A stretch of 64,000 nucleotides of DNA, taken from Nocardia ninae NBRC 108245 (GTDB lineage Bacteria > Actinomycetota > Actinomycetes > Mycobacteriales > Mycobacteriaceae). The stretch is taken from positions 1 to 64,000 of the forward strand of contig NZ_BJXA01000021.1 in assembly GCF_007990755.1 (NCBI RefSeq), in the 5' to 3' direction. The position numbers and the translations under genes were made by a program. A model generated the notes under the pieces. It had not been told where the DNA came from, made no database searches, and worked only from the letters and a program-made list of their open reading frames with translations. Below are positions 27,441 through 35,997 of the stretch, one piece after another; the stretch's first letter is position 1, and each line of letters starts with the position of its first letter.

Positions 27441-27478
27441 GGTCGCGTGCCGAGACGTGTGTCAGGCAGGGGACAACT

Positions 27479-29419
27479 GTGAGTGGATTCGACGACCGGC
27501 GCGACGACCCGACGGTTCTGGGCCGACCCGGTGCGGCCCACCCAAATCAGCAACAGCCATCCGGCGCTGACCAATTCGGCCAGGCAGGCGCGCAGGACGA
27601 GGCCGAGCGGCAGGCGCCCGCGCGGCCGTGGAAGCGGGATTCGGGCTTCCACGAGCAGGTGCAGTGGCCGCCTGCCGACCCGGGCGCGCAGTGGCAGCAG
27701 GGTGCGGCGGGTTCGAGCGGGTCGTCCACTCCTGATCCCACCGTGCAGTGGCAACCCGGTCAGACGCCAACGCCCGACTATCAATGGCAGCCAGGCCCCA
27801 GCGGGCAATCTCAACCGGCACAGCAGTGGCAGGCCGGCGGCTCGCCCGTGGCCGACGCCCAGTGGCAGCCGACCGGCTCGACCCCCGACGCCAACGCCCG
27901 ATGGCAGCCCAACGGCAGTTCAGCGCCCAACGCGCAATGGCAGCCCGGCGGGAGCGGCCAGGCACCGCCGACACCGCAATGGCAAGCCCCCGCAGCGGGA
28001 TCCGGTCGCGCCGACCCAACTCAATTGGCACAGCCCGTATCCGGCGGGCAAGCGCAGTGGCAGCCGTCGACCGCCACGCCGGGACAAGCCGACCCGACCC
28101 TGTTGGCACAGCCGGTTTCCGGCGGGCAAGCGCAACCCGCGCAGTGGCAGCCGCCGACCGCCACGCCGGGACAAGCCGACCCGACCCTGTTGGCACAGCC
28201 GGTTTCCGGCGGGCAAGCGCAACCCGCGCAGTGGCAGCCGCCGACCGCCACGCCGGGGCAGGCCGACCCAACCTTGTTGGCACAGCCGCTTTCCGGTGGA
28301 CAAGCCCAGCCAGCGCAGTGGCAACCGCCGACCGCCGCACCAGGGCAGGCCGACCCAACCCTGTTGGGACAGCCGCAGTCCCGCGATTTCGGTGAACCCG
28401 TCGGCCTGTGGCAGCCCAGCCTCGGCACGCCCGAGCCGAGCCGGCAGGCGCCGAGCGAGGCGGCACCGACCATGCTCGGCTATCCCAACGCCACTCGACT
28501 AGGCCAGCCCGACCCCGCCCTCCAATGGCAGCCTGCGCCATCGGCACCCACCTATGCCGCACCGCAGTACGGACAGCCGGTAGCGGGTGCGTACGCGCCG
28601 CAGAGCGGGTTCGGCGGACCGCCGGGGCAGCAGCCACCCGGCTACGGTGCGGGCGGTCCACCGCCCAGCGGGCGCGGGAAAGCGGTACTGCTGGTCGGAC
28701 TGGTGGTGCTGCTGGTCGCGGCGGGCGCGGTGACCGCGGTGACGCTCGCGAAGCGCGGCTCGGACAACTCTGATTCGCAACGCAACTCACCCTCCATGGT
28801 CAGCGCATTGACCACCAGCGCGGCGGCTTCCCCGACCCCGTCGAAGTCCAGCACCCCGCCCACGCCGGCCAACGGCCGCAACGAGCCTCCCCTGATCCCC
28901 GGCTACCAGGTGGTCGTCGCCCCCGACCGGGGCGCAGCCTACGACGTGCCCGCAGGCTGGACGATCGCACCGGAGACCGCCATCGGCGGGTTCGGTGAGC
29001 CGCCGAACGCGGTGGCGGGCAAGGGCTACGCCAGCGACGGCAAGGGCTACTGCCCGGGCTCGACCCGCACCGCGTCGTTCCTCACCGGCTCGAAGGACCC
29101 CGATTCCGGCGCCGCCGCAACCGAACTCGGCACCAGAACGGCCAAACTCGCCTACACCGCCTCCGCCGACGCGCACCCGGCCCCGCCCGTCCCGATCGAC
29201 TCGCTGGACGGGACGCAGCACGGCATGTTCGTGGAAACCAAGGGCACCGTCACCGAGGCCAAGCCCGGCTGCGCCACCGCGTACTCCGTCTACACCGCCG
29301 CCTTCCCCACCGAGAACGGCAGCTTCGTCATGGTGATCGCCGCCGACACCGGCGTCCCCGGCGCGCTGGACGCCGAGACCGCCAAGCGCATCTTCACCAG
29401 CATCCGCCCCCACGACTGA
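27479..29419 (+). CDS. Pro/Gln-rich repeat membrane protein with DPT-L-L motifs
   Basis: A 646-aa protein. Residues 1-395 are disordered, rich in Pro, Gln, Trp and Ala, with 29-residue tandem repeats (WQPPTATPGQADPTLLAQP plus ten more). One membrane helix (VLLVGLVVLLVAAGAVTAV, about 402-420) follows, then an exported C-terminal domain of about 190 residues with two conserved-looking Cys (GYCPGST, KPGCATAY). The motif [D/A]PT-x-L-x-x-P occurs seven times, starting at residue 10, and could be Ser/Thr-kinase/FHA target sites (inference). GTG 27479 has an AGGGG ribosome-binding site. Similar proteins are typical of Nocardia; none has a known function. Confidence 0.75.
   Translation: MSGFDDRRDDPTVLGRPGAAHPNQQQPSGADQFGQAGAQDEAERQAPARPWKRDSGFHEQVQWPPADPGAQWQQGAAGSSGSSTPDPTVQWQPGQTPTPDYQWQPGPSGQSQPAQQWQAGGSPVADAQWQPTGSTPDANARWQPNGSSAPNAQWQPGGSGQAPPTPQWQAPAAGSGRADPTQLAQPVSGGQAQWQPSTATPGQADPTLLAQPVSGGQAQPAQWQPPTATPGQADPTLLAQPVSGGQAQPAQWQPPTATPGQADPTLLAQPLSGGQAQPAQWQPPTAAPGQADPTLLGQPQSRDFGEPVGLWQPSLGTPEPSRQAPSEAAPTMLGYPNATRLGQPDPALQWQPAPSAPTYAAPQYGQPVAGAYAPQSGFGGPPGQQPPGYGAGGPPPSGRGKAVLLVGLVVLLVAAGAVTAVTLAKRGSDNSDSQRNSPSMVSALTTSAAASPTPSKSSTPPTPANGRNEPPLIPGYQVVVAPDRGAAYDVPAGWTIAPETAIGGFGEPPNAVAGKGYASDGKGYCPGSTRTASFLTGSKDPDSGAAATELGTRTAKLAYTASADAHPAPPVPIDSLDGTQHGMFVETKGTVTEAKPGCATAYSVYTAAFPTENGSFVMVIAADTGVPGALDAETAKRIFTSIRPHD
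28058..28405 (+). repeat. Four 87-bp in-frame tandem repeats
   Basis: Units at 28058, 28145, 28232 and 28319 are nearly identical at the DNA level, especially the second and third, which suggests recent expansion inside the Pro/Gln-rich gene. Confidence 0.85.
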
Positions 29420-29447
29420 CCACCCCGCCACCGAATTGCTCCGCGAT

Positions 29448-29470
29448 AACCCCCTCTGAGCTGGGGGTTT
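29448..29470 (+). terminator. Terminator after the Pro/Gln-rich gene
   Basis: AACCCCC (29448-29454) pairs with GGGGGTT (29463-29469), followed by a T. Confidence 0.6.
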
Positions 29471-29515
29471 AACGTCTACACCGACCTTGTTGTAAGGTAG
29501 TCCAGGTTCGATTCA

Positions 29516-29595
<80 letters not shown>

Positions 29596-29609
29596 TGGTT
29601 GAGACACGA

Positions 29610-29650
29610 GACGGCCCCAACCTGGTCATACAGGTTGGGGTCGTCTTTTT
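29610..29650 (+). terminator. Terminator after tRNA-Pro, inside the element
   Basis: A 15-bp stem (29610-29624 with 29631-29645, one G-T pair) is followed by TTTTT. It lies on the element side of attL, so the element supplies the terminator for the occupied tRNA. Confidence 0.75.
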
Positions 29651-29672
29651 GCCTCGCTCCGGTTTCGGGCGC

Positions 29673-29694
29673 GTGCCTAATCCGTGCCGAACGA
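29673..29694. repeat. Candidate integrase arm-type site, left end
   Basis: GTGCCTAATCCGTGCCGAAC plus GA matches 39361-39382 at 20 of 22 positions in the same orientation. Each copy contains TGCC twice, 11 bp apart. One copy near each attachment site fits integrase or excisionase arm binding. Confidence 0.6.
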
Positions 29695-29833
29695 ACTCCA
29701 GCTTGCAACCCAGCGCCAGCTGACTTCTGCTGCCTGAGTCGTGACCGCCGTCGACGGGATGAGCACGGCCGACTCGATCACGACTGAGCGAAAGCCATGT
29801 ACGTGGCGAACGCTCGGTCGTAGCGTGGGATAC

Positions 29834-30997
29834 ATGACTGTGGACAGCGGCGAACGGCTGAAGACCGCCCGGAAACGGGCGGGTATGACGCAGAAGGAAC
29901 TAGCTGCCAAGTCGGGTGTATCGCTATCTCAAGTCAAGAAGATTGAGGGCGGTACCTACAATCCTCGCCTAGAGACCTTACGAGCGTTCGCGGTCGCGAT
30001 GGGCATACGCACATCCAAGTTGCAGGTCCAGCCGGACTTCCAAGCACCCGACGCCGATACGGCCGCCCAGTGGTCCGCCGTGTGGCCTGCCCTGTCCGGC
30101 GTCGTCGCCCAACCCGACGAGCCTGCCACGACCGAAGGCGTACAGCGAGTTCTCGACAGCGTCCAGCGGATGATCAGCGCCGATCGGTACGCCGAAGTCA
30201 CTGCGCTGTTGCCGGACCTGGTCCGAGACGTCGACAGCCTGGAAGGTGCAGGTGCTCGCGCACTGAAGTTCCGGGTGTGGAACATGGTCGGCTCACTGCT
30301 GGCTCAGACTCGGCAGTTCGAGGCGGCCGACGAAATCCTGAATCGCGCGTTGGACATCGCGGACAATGGCGTTGAAGTCGCAACCGTCGTGGATACGAAT
30401 CTGTGGGCGGTGCTTCGGCAGGGCCGTCTTGAGGATGCCCGCAACATGGCCATCCGGACGGCCGACGACATCGAACCCCGCTTCAGCCGTGCGAGCGTTT
30501 CCACTGTCGCGATGTGGGGTCGGCTGTGGTTGAAGGTCGCGAACGCAGCGGTGCGAGACAATCAACCAACCGAGGCGGAAGACGCCATGTCCATGGCGCG
30601 GGCCGCCGCATACCGGATCGGTCGAGACATTTACGTCGAGCGGCTGCTCGGCCGCACGTTCGGTCCCCTCGAGGTTGGCTACATCACCGGCGAAATGCAT
30701 GTGATCGCAGGCGAACCAAGACTGACAATAGCCACAGCCAAGCAACTTCCGCCGCCGATGCTGGAACCCGCTGGGTCGAGCCGGATGCGGCACCGGCTGG
30801 ATCTTGCCAATGCCCATGTGCAGCTCGGGAACTACGGAGACGCCTTGCGGGAGATGCGTCGCGTACAACACACTGCGCCGGAATGGCTTGTACAGCAACG
30901 CTATTCGCGCGACATTCTTGGGACCATGATCAGTAAGCGTCGGTCGCTGACGCCGGAGATGCGAGAGATGGCCAGCGCGATTCGCCTGGACTACTAA
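29834..30997 (+). CDS. XRE-family regulator with helical C-terminal domain
   Basis: A 387-aa protein. Residues 8-62 are a Cro/CI-type HTH (RLKTARKRAGMTQKELAAKS, then GVSLSQVKKIEGG). The rest is helical and TPR-like, a layout common in actinobacterial element regulators that sense a peptide or small molecule. TAGCGT (29821-29826) lies 7 nt before ATG 29834, with no ribosome-binding site (leaderless). It is the first gene at the left end and probably controls the element or its cargo. A terminator hairpin follows it. Confidence 0.8.
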   Translation: MTVDSGERLKTARKRAGMTQKELAAKSGVSLSQVKKIEGGTYNPRLETLRAFAVAMGIRTSKLQVQPDFQAPDADTAAQWSAVWPALSGVVAQPDEPATTEGVQRVLDSVQRMISADRYAEVTALLPDLVRDVDSLEGAGARALKFRVWNMVGSLLAQTRQFEAADEILNRALDIADNGVEVATVVDTNLWAVLRQGRLEDARNMAIRTADDIEPRFSRASVSTVAMWGRLWLKVANAAVRDNQPTEAEDAMSMARAAAYRIGRDIYVERLLGRTFGPLEVGYITGEMHVIAGEPRLTIATAKQLPPPMLEPAGSSRMRHRLDLANAHVQLGNYGDALREMRRVQHTAPEWLVQQRYSRDILGTMISKRRSLTPEMREMASAIRLDY

Positions 30998-31007
30998 ACA
31001 TCCTACG

Positions 31008-31049
31008 AATGTCCCTTTCGGTCAACGGCGGCCGGAAGGGACATTGTTT
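31008..31049 (+). terminator. Terminator after the XRE gene
   Basis: AATGTCCCTT (31008-31017) pairs with AAGGGACATT (31036-31045), followed by GTTT. Confidence 0.75.
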
Positions 31050-31180
31050 GCCCTGGTAAAGCGGTGTGACCCTGGTTCAACAACCGGTGCAGTATGGCGC
31101 GATCCCGGCCCAATCGGGAGGGACCTACCGAGCGGCACCGCGAGAACATCCATTTCGATGTGAGCAGGGGGCCTAGGCCG

Positions 31181-31672
31181 ATGAAGAACATTTCGTTTGG
31201 GGATACACCAGTCTCTCGATGCGTCTACTACCGCCTGGTGTGTGGACTGGCCGCCAATATCGACCCGCCCGGCTCCGGGCGCATCAACTTCCTCGCCGGG
31301 AGCACCGCCGTGCTGAGCATGCCTGGTTCGTTGGGAATCGTTGTACTCCAATACATGCAGCGTCACGGCGTCGCGGTCGGCCCGATCGTGGCACATGCCG
31401 GTTCCAACCGGTGGACCTTCCTGGTTCGGCCGGACGTACCCGACGACGACACCGGGCTGTTCAAGGAACTTTTCCGGCTCAATGTCATGTTCTGGGGTGA
31501 GGGAGCGATCGCATTGCCGTCGCCGACCGGCGAACTCGGAGGCGGTAGCAGACGGTGGATAGAACTACCACGCAACAGCTTTCGGCCATCCGGCCGTGTT
31601 GTCGTTGACGCGATACTCGGGTGTACCGGTATCCAACGCGATTCGCGATCGTTGGCGGTGCATCGTGGCTGA
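31181..31672 (+). CDS. Uncharacterised actinobacterial protein, element gene
   Basis: A 163-aa protein with a globular pattern: a hydrophobic MPGSLGIVVLQYMQRHG segment, then SNRWTFLVRPDVPDDD, and a GEGAIALPSPTGELGGGSRRWIE-type stretch followed by LPRNSFRPSGR. Proteins of this pattern often accompany XRE regulators in actinobacteria; I know no function for them. An upstream GTG at about 31160 is an alternative start. It begins a chain of five genes that overlap by 4-8 nt. Confidence 0.6.
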   Translation: MKNISFGDTPVSRCVYYRLVCGLAANIDPPGSGRINFLAGSTAVLSMPGSLGIVVLQYMQRHGVAVGPIVAHAGSNRWTFLVRPDVPDDDTGLFKELFRLNVMFWGEGAIALPSPTGELGGGSRRWIELPRNSFRPSGRVVVDAILGCTGIQRDSRSLAVHRG

Positions 31673-31937
31673 CTGCGGATGCGGATGCGGGTGTGGTCCG
31701 TGGATTAGGCTGTCACACTGCGCTGTTGGGATGCACAGCCCTTCGGGTGAGCTGATCAAGGTCCGGTGCCCTTCGATCTTCTGCACGGGCCTGGTCGAGT
31801 TGATCAATGGCAGGATCGCCCCGCACGACGGCACGGTGCCGGGGCACTGCCCGTGGATCGGTACACGGGTTGTCGATGACACCACAGATATCGACCCTGA
31901 CTACTTCGCCAAGATGCGGGCGAAGAGGGAGGCGTGA
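31665..31937 (+). CDS. Cys-rich small protein, element gene
   Basis: A 90-aa protein starting at GTG, overlapping the previous gene by 8 nt. It begins (M)ADCGCGCGCGPW and has further Cys in LSHCAVG, KVRCPSIFC and GHCPWIG, so a metal-binding (zinc-ribbon-like) fold is likely. I do not recognise the family. Confidence 0.6.
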   Translation: MADCGCGCGCGPWIRLSHCAVGMHSPSGELIKVRCPSIFCTGLVELINGRIAPHDGTVPGHCPWIGTRVVDDTTDIDPDYFAKMRAKREA

Positions 31938-32161
31938 CCGTGGGCACGTTCGAAGACCTTCGTCAGCGTGTGACCGTGCAAGCCGCCCGCGCCGGATACG
32001 GGTTGAAGCGCAACAATCGTCCGCCCTACGGATGGTCCTTGATCAGCGCGGGCAGTCATGAACCGGTGAAGTCAGGCTCGTTGGATCATCTCGAAAACTG
32101 GCTGGCTGAGCACCGGGCGACAGCATGTTCCGACAGCGGCAGCGACGGGCGGAACCGATGA
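31934..32161 (+). CDS. Small basic protein, element gene
   Basis: A 75-aa protein that overlaps both neighbours by 4 nt (GTGA, ATGA). It has FEDLRQRVTVQAARAGYGLK, then PPYGWSLISAGSHEPVKSGS and a final basic region. Such small proteins are common in actinobacterial mobile elements. Its function is unknown. Confidence 0.55.
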   Translation: MTVGTFEDLRQRVTVQAARAGYGLKRNNRPPYGWSLISAGSHEPVKSGSLDHLENWLAEHRATACSDSGSDGRNR

Positions 32162-32376
32162 ACACCGACACATCCCCGCATCCGGAGGAGCCCGACGTGC
32201 ACCTAGCCGTGGTGCTGCACGGTCGGCGGCTGGACTTCGCCGCGTGTCTGACCTCGGCACTGGTCTTCGTCCAGGAGCAACAGCAGCAGCGCTATATCGA
32301 CAGCGTGAGCGTGATCCCTGGTGCCACAACAGGCTTGGATCGACTCCCGAACGAGCGACTCTACGAGGGGCCATGA
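32158..32376 (+). CDS. Small acidic protein, element gene
   Basis: A 72-aa protein in the overlapping chain (ATGA on both sides). The core is VHLAVVLHGRRLDFAACLTS. I see no motif that allows assignment. Confidence 0.5.
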   Translation: MNTDTSPHPEEPDVHLAVVLHGRRLDFAACLTSALVFVQEQQQQRYIDSVSVIPGATTGLDRLPNERLYEGP

Positions 32377-32729
32377 TGACGCTCAAGCCTATCGCGGTCG
32401 GCTACCTCCGTCGGGACATCGCCGGAGTAGCGCAGCCGTGGAATGAGACCCAAATCCGTAGTTTGGCAAGGCGACTCGGTTACAACCTCGCCAAGACCGT
32501 AGTCTTCGGCGCTAGCACCGCACACCCGGTACCGGAACTCATCGAGGCGGCTCGGCGGGCGAAGGCCGACGCCGTGATCGTGCCTAGCGTGACCCACTTC
32601 GACGGTAATGCCGTCCCTGGTGAACTCACACGGGTAGTCGACGTGGTCACCGTGTCACCCGAAGAGACTTACGCGCGTTGGTCTCTCAACCCGACACGGT
32701 GGAGCGACCACACCCCAGACCCCACCTGA
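32373..32729 (+). CDS. Degenerate serine-recombinase N-terminal-like protein
   Basis: A 118-aa protein. The start, PIAVGYLRRDIAGVAQPWNE, followed by QIRSLARRLGYNL and the ARRAKADAVIVPSVTHFDGN strand-helix, follows the fold of resolvase N-terminal domains. The catalytic Ser of the YxRxS motif is replaced (YLRRD), and there is no DNA-binding domain. It is probably not a recombinase; a binding or regulatory role is likely. It is the last of the five overlapping genes. Confidence 0.6.
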   Translation: MMTLKPIAVGYLRRDIAGVAQPWNETQIRSLARRLGYNLAKTVVFGASTAHPVPELIEAARRAKADAVIVPSVTHFDGNAVPGELTRVVDVVTVSPEETYARWSLNPTRWSDHTPDPT

Positions 32730-32811
32730 CGGAGGCAGCCTGCTTGTACCTTGACCGTGAACGGTTCGACCGATGCACCGTCTCACCAGGCCACTATGAG
32801 GAGAACTCGCA

Positions 32812-33306
32812 ATGGATGATCAGATGGGTTTCGATATCGAGTTCGATGACACGACCCAAGCCTTTCTTGATTGGGTCGCGCCCGAACGAATGGAATCGGA
32901 AGTGCAAGCGTTCCTCGCGAAGGTTGTCCCCGATATTGAGGCTGACGCTCAATGGTGGAAGCCGCCGCTTTCGACTGAAATCATGGAGGCATCTGCGCGG
33001 CTGTTCGGTGATTGGGATGGCTTCCTTGCGGCGGATAATCGTGAACTCGCCGATAGGTACATCCGATTTCAGGGCGAGTGCTATCTCCGCCGCGCTAGTT
33101 ATGGGTGGATGAACGTTCCGGAGTGGGGGCCGCCGTTGTACACCGATTTTGGTCCATCGGTGCGATTCGGTAACGATACGTATTCCGACGTGTCGATGGT
33201 CGCCATAGCGAAGCGCCTTTTCAAAGACGACGGGCCTGCAATGATCGAATACAGCATCACCGACGCGGGACGCTATGCGCGGAAGAATGCATCCGACACA
33301 CAATGA
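32812..33306 (+). CDS. Acidic protein paired with nuclease-like gene (possible immunity/antitoxin)
   Basis: A 164-aa protein with a GAGGAG ribosome-binding site. The N-terminal half is strongly acidic (MDDQMGFDIEFDDTTQAFLD), and the centre is aromatic (LRRASYGWMNVPEWGPPLY). It is encoded 37 nt upstream of the nuclease-like protein, in DNA of lower GC than the flanks. Size, acidity and pairing resemble immunity or antitoxin proteins. That is inference, as I do not recognise the family. Confidence 0.55.
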   Translation: MDDQMGFDIEFDDTTQAFLDWVAPERMESEVQAFLAKVVPDIEADAQWWKPPLSTEIMEASARLFGDWDGFLAADNRELADRYIRFQGECYLRRASYGWMNVPEWGPPLYTDFGPSVRFGNDTYSDVSMVAIAKRLFKDDGPAMIEYSITDAGRYARKNASDTQ

Positions 33307-33343
33307 TCTAACTCTCCTGACGTAAACGGGGGTGGGTGCTGCC

Positions 33344-34576
33344 GTGCCCGACGAATACGACGATATCCGGCGAAGACTGTCCAACTATGAAAAAGGTCTG
33401 TATTTCGAACTAGGCAGGGCGCACGAAATGGGGGAAACCCCAGACAAAGGGTGGGTGAAGCAGTTCAGGATTCGAACCAGCGAAGGCCCGCGTGTTCTGG
33501 ATAACGCCAAAACCATCGGTCGAGGCATCGAAGCGGTTGAGCGCAAATCAGGGCGAATCAATGAGCGTGAAGCGGGCCATCAGCTGGATAAAGAGCGCGC
33601 AGCGATCGAAGCAGGTCTACTGGCACGTTCCCGGTGGGAAACGGTGGCCGGGGAAAAGATTCCCGAGAAAATACGTCAGCAGATGCGGGACTTGGCCCGC
33701 GACACTAAGGGGAAATTTCAACACGTCGAACTCAGCCGAGAGGCAGCGGTTCGCGCTATCGAAATTGGGCGAAGCTTAGCCAGTCAGCAGCTCGAGCTGG
33801 TGAGATCGTATGAGCTACAGCGGGCCGACCGTGCCCGTGAACGTCTGGCGAAGATACGTGTAATTGCACGAGCGCAAGAGCGCGCCGAGAAGTTCCGGAA
33901 AATGGAAGCATTTCGGGAGGCCGCTGCTCGTGGTCGGGCGGATGCTCCGCGACACGTTCAAGCCGAACGTGCACAGCAGGCTGAACTACGAGCCGAGCGG
34001 GCTAAGACTCGTGAAACACCAGAGACTGAGCGCGATCGGATTACCCGCGAAGCTGCCGAGAAGACCGTAAGAGAATTTCAGGAACGACTCAACATCGGGC
34101 CGTCCACGGGTAAAGAACCCGAGAAGACCTCTCCGGGACGAGGATCACCCGAAGCAGCTAAAGCGGCCCTGATCGAGCAAGTGGAACGCGATGCCGCCCG
34201 TCTCGCGGCGCGGGAATTCCCATTCCCGGCACCTGATAAGCCCAGAGAGCAACAAACCGTCGAGATCGAGGAACGGAATACCCCCGAGTTGGCCGACGCG
34301 GCGAGCGTGGCACGCGATGCGGCAGACAAGGCGCAAGCCGAGCGCGAAGCCGCCGACAAGGTCCGTGAAGCAGCCCAGGAACGCGCAAAGGCATTGGAAC
34401 AGGCGCAAATGCACGGTATTGCGCCCGAAGTCAGGGATCTGCTGGCGTTAGGTCAAGCCCAACCGCCGACAGCGGCGGTGGAGACGAAACCCGGTTACGC
34501 GCCGGGGGTTGAACGTGGCGGTACCGGACAAGGGCGAGACCCCCGAACCCTCGGTGTAGATCCACGCGGCCGATGA
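33344..34576 (+). CDS. Nuclease-like (PD-(D/E)xK-type) coiled-coil protein, possible toxin or defence cargo
   Basis: About 410 aa. The N-terminal 130 residues contain EGPRVLDNAKTIGRGIEAVE followed by RKSGRI, so an Asp is followed by E-R-K at the spacing seen in PD-(D/E)xK and Tox-REase domains. A helix (LDKERAAIEAGLLARSRWET) comes next. Residues about 140-360 are charged coiled coil (RARERLAKIRVIARAQERAE), and the C-terminus is a Pro/Gly-rich tail. GTG 33344 has GGGGG upstream; GTG 33332 would add four residues. Nuclease activity is inferred from the motif only. A mobilisation protein is another possibility. Confidence 0.55.
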   Translation: MPDEYDDIRRRLSNYEKGLYFELGRAHEMGETPDKGWVKQFRIRTSEGPRVLDNAKTIGRGIEAVERKSGRINEREAGHQLDKERAAIEAGLLARSRWETVAGEKIPEKIRQQMRDLARDTKGKFQHVELSREAAVRAIEIGRSLASQQLELVRSYELQRADRARERLAKIRVIARAQERAEKFRKMEAFREAAARGRADAPRHVQAERAQQAELRAERAKTRETPETERDRITREAAEKTVREFQERLNIGPSTGKEPEKTSPGRGSPEAAKAALIEQVERDAARLAAREFPFPAPDKPREQQTVEIEERNTPELADAASVARDAADKAQAEREAADKVREAAQERAKALEQAQMHGIAPEVRDLLALGQAQPPTAAVETKPGYAPGVERGGTGQGRDPRTLGVDPRGR

Positions 34577-34763
34577 GCCGGGCCTTGAGGCCGCTTCGGG
34601 CCACGGCTGTCACGCACAACAACCCTGAGAGCTTGTATTGGCAAAAGTCCACAGAGCGGTGCGGATGGGATGGTAGGGCGCCGGGGAGGGGTGGGTGCCC
34701 CTGCCTGCCTGCGGTGATGCGAGGCCGGCGAGGGGCAAGCCGCGGGACTGGCCTACCCGGCAA

Positions 34764-35063
34764 TTAGCTGCCGTCGCCGAGTGGGCCGCCTCGGAGTGTT
34801 CCCGCTCGCGTGACCTTCTTGCGGCGCATGGAATTCGGCGCGGGTCCGCTGGCGTTCGGAGCAGGTTCGGGGTCGCTGTCGTCGGCGGCGAGTTCGACCC
34901 ATCCGTGCCGAGACCACCGCTCGGCGTCGACCGGATCGGCGTCAACGTATTGGCCAGCTGTCCCGTGCTCGCCGCGCACGGGATCGAATATCAGATGGGG
35001 CGGGAGAACTCGGCACCGGACTGTTTCTCCGTGGCGAGTCAGCGGAGTTTCGTTTGCCTCCAC
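34764..35063 (-). CDS. Small phage head-type protein
   Basis: A 99-aa protein starting GTG 4 nt after the capsid stop. The segment CRVLPPHLIFDPVRGEHGTA followed by ...DAERWSRHGWVEL matches a pattern common in small proteins encoded next to capsid genes of actinophages (a loading or head-completion-type role, unproven). The tail is charged and disordered. It is the last gene of the leftward structural operon. Confidence 0.55.
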   Translation of the reverse strand: MEANETPLTRHGETVRCRVLPPHLIFDPVRGEHGTAGQYVDADPVDAERWSRHGWVELAADDSDPEPAPNASGPAPNSMRRKKVTRAGTLRGGPLGDGS

Positions 35064-35067
35064 GGGA

Positions 35068-35919
35068 TTACGCCGGGATGTTGATTTTGACGACGGTCGC
35101 CGGTTCGGGCCACCCGTAGGAGACACGGAGTTTCGCGCGAATCGCGATCCGGTCCGAGGTGAAGTACACGCTGCGGTCGGCCTCAAGTGTCACGTCCTCG
35201 GCAATGGCCAGGAAGCTGCGGCTCTGGTCGATACCCCAGATGGTTCGCGACGCGACAGCCGGGGAAACGAGCAGTGGTCGACCGAGGACTTGTCTGCGGG
35301 TCGGCAGGGCCGGGTCTGGCTGCAATGCTGGCATTTGCCCACCCACACCGCCCAGCGGCGTTGTAGCGACCAGCAATGCGGCGTCGGGTGCGGCGATCCA
35401 GTGCGTGATGTTGCCGCCCGCGAGCGCGGACAGGCTTTCCGCTTCGGCGGCCCAATCGAAATCAGTGAGCTTGCCGCCCTGCACATGCGCCGCTACAGCC
35501 TTGACACCCGACAATGTGGCCAGGCCGGGCGGGGCCGGTGCGGGCAGGCTCCCGAACGCACCCATATCCAACTTCTTCGCGATGTCCTTGGCCAAACCAC
35601 GCCCGACAATGTCAGCGGCTTGCGGCGTCGAGCTCTGCGCGAGCTCACTGGTGATGACCGAGAGTCCGGCCAGCTTGCGCGGATTCAGAATCAGCTCATC
35701 CAAATCAGCGTCGGTGACCGGGATCTCCGCGCCCTCGGCGACAAACGACGCCGTTGGTGTCGCGGCGGTGGTCGGGATACGCAGCGCGGACATGCCCGCC
35801 GTGCGAACGATGGTGGAGCACAATGCGATTGCCGCGATGGATTCGAGCGGCTTGACAAGGCTCGCTTCGATTTGTGCGGGATTGAGGACGGCAGCGCCGG
35901 AGACAGTAGAGAGTGCCAT
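35068..35919 (-). CDS. HK97-type major capsid protein
   Basis: A 283-aa protein. VRTAGMSALRIPTTAATPTA and SFVAEGAEIPVTDADLDELI are the typical N-arm and E-loop region. ARKLAGLSVITSELAQSS-like residues begin the spine helix, the peripheral domain contains ITHWIAAPDAALLVATT, and the C-terminal strand ends in FTSDRIAIRAKLRVSYGW. The ATG has a CGGAG ribosome-binding site. It lies downstream of a scaffold-like gene, as in phage head operons. An encapsulin is the main alternative, but the integrase and scaffold context argues for a phage origin. No prohead protease is nearby. Confidence 0.85.
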   Translation of the reverse strand: MALSTVSGAAVLNPAQIEASLVKPLESIAAIALCSTIVRTAGMSALRIPTTAATPTASFVAEGAEIPVTDADLDELILNPRKLAGLSVITSELAQSSTPQAADIVGRGLAKDIAKKLDMGAFGSLPAPAPPGLATLSGVKAVAAHVQGGKLTDFDWAAEAESLSALAGGNITHWIAAPDAALLVATTPLGGVGGQMPALQPDPALPTRRQVLGRPLLVSPAVASRTIWGIDQSRSFLAIAEDVTLEADRSVYFTSDRIAIRAKLRVSYGWPEPATVVKINIPA

Positions 35920-35997
35920 TGGTGAAACTCCGTGAGAGCGAATGGTTTCGATTCATCCGCTCGCTGAGCTTCAGATGCTGCCCGACCTGGGGCCTAC

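Noticed and set aside
26231-27478. A long frame upstream of and continuous with the Pro/Gln-rich gene
   Set aside because: It runs through yqeY and the metallophosphatase in other frames; the GTG at 27479 has a ribosome-binding site.
28058-28405. CRISPR-like array
   Set aside because: The repeats are contiguous, in frame and without spacers; they are protein repeats.
34573-34767. A 64-codon frame after the nuclease-like gene
   Set aside because: No ribosome-binding site or recognisable content; it lies between convergent genes and is treated as intergenic.
35068-35919. Encapsulin nanocompartment instead of phage capsid
   Set aside because: Both share the HK97 fold, but a scaffold-like gene, integrase, excisionase and att repeats surround it, and no encapsulin cargo enzyme is adjacent.
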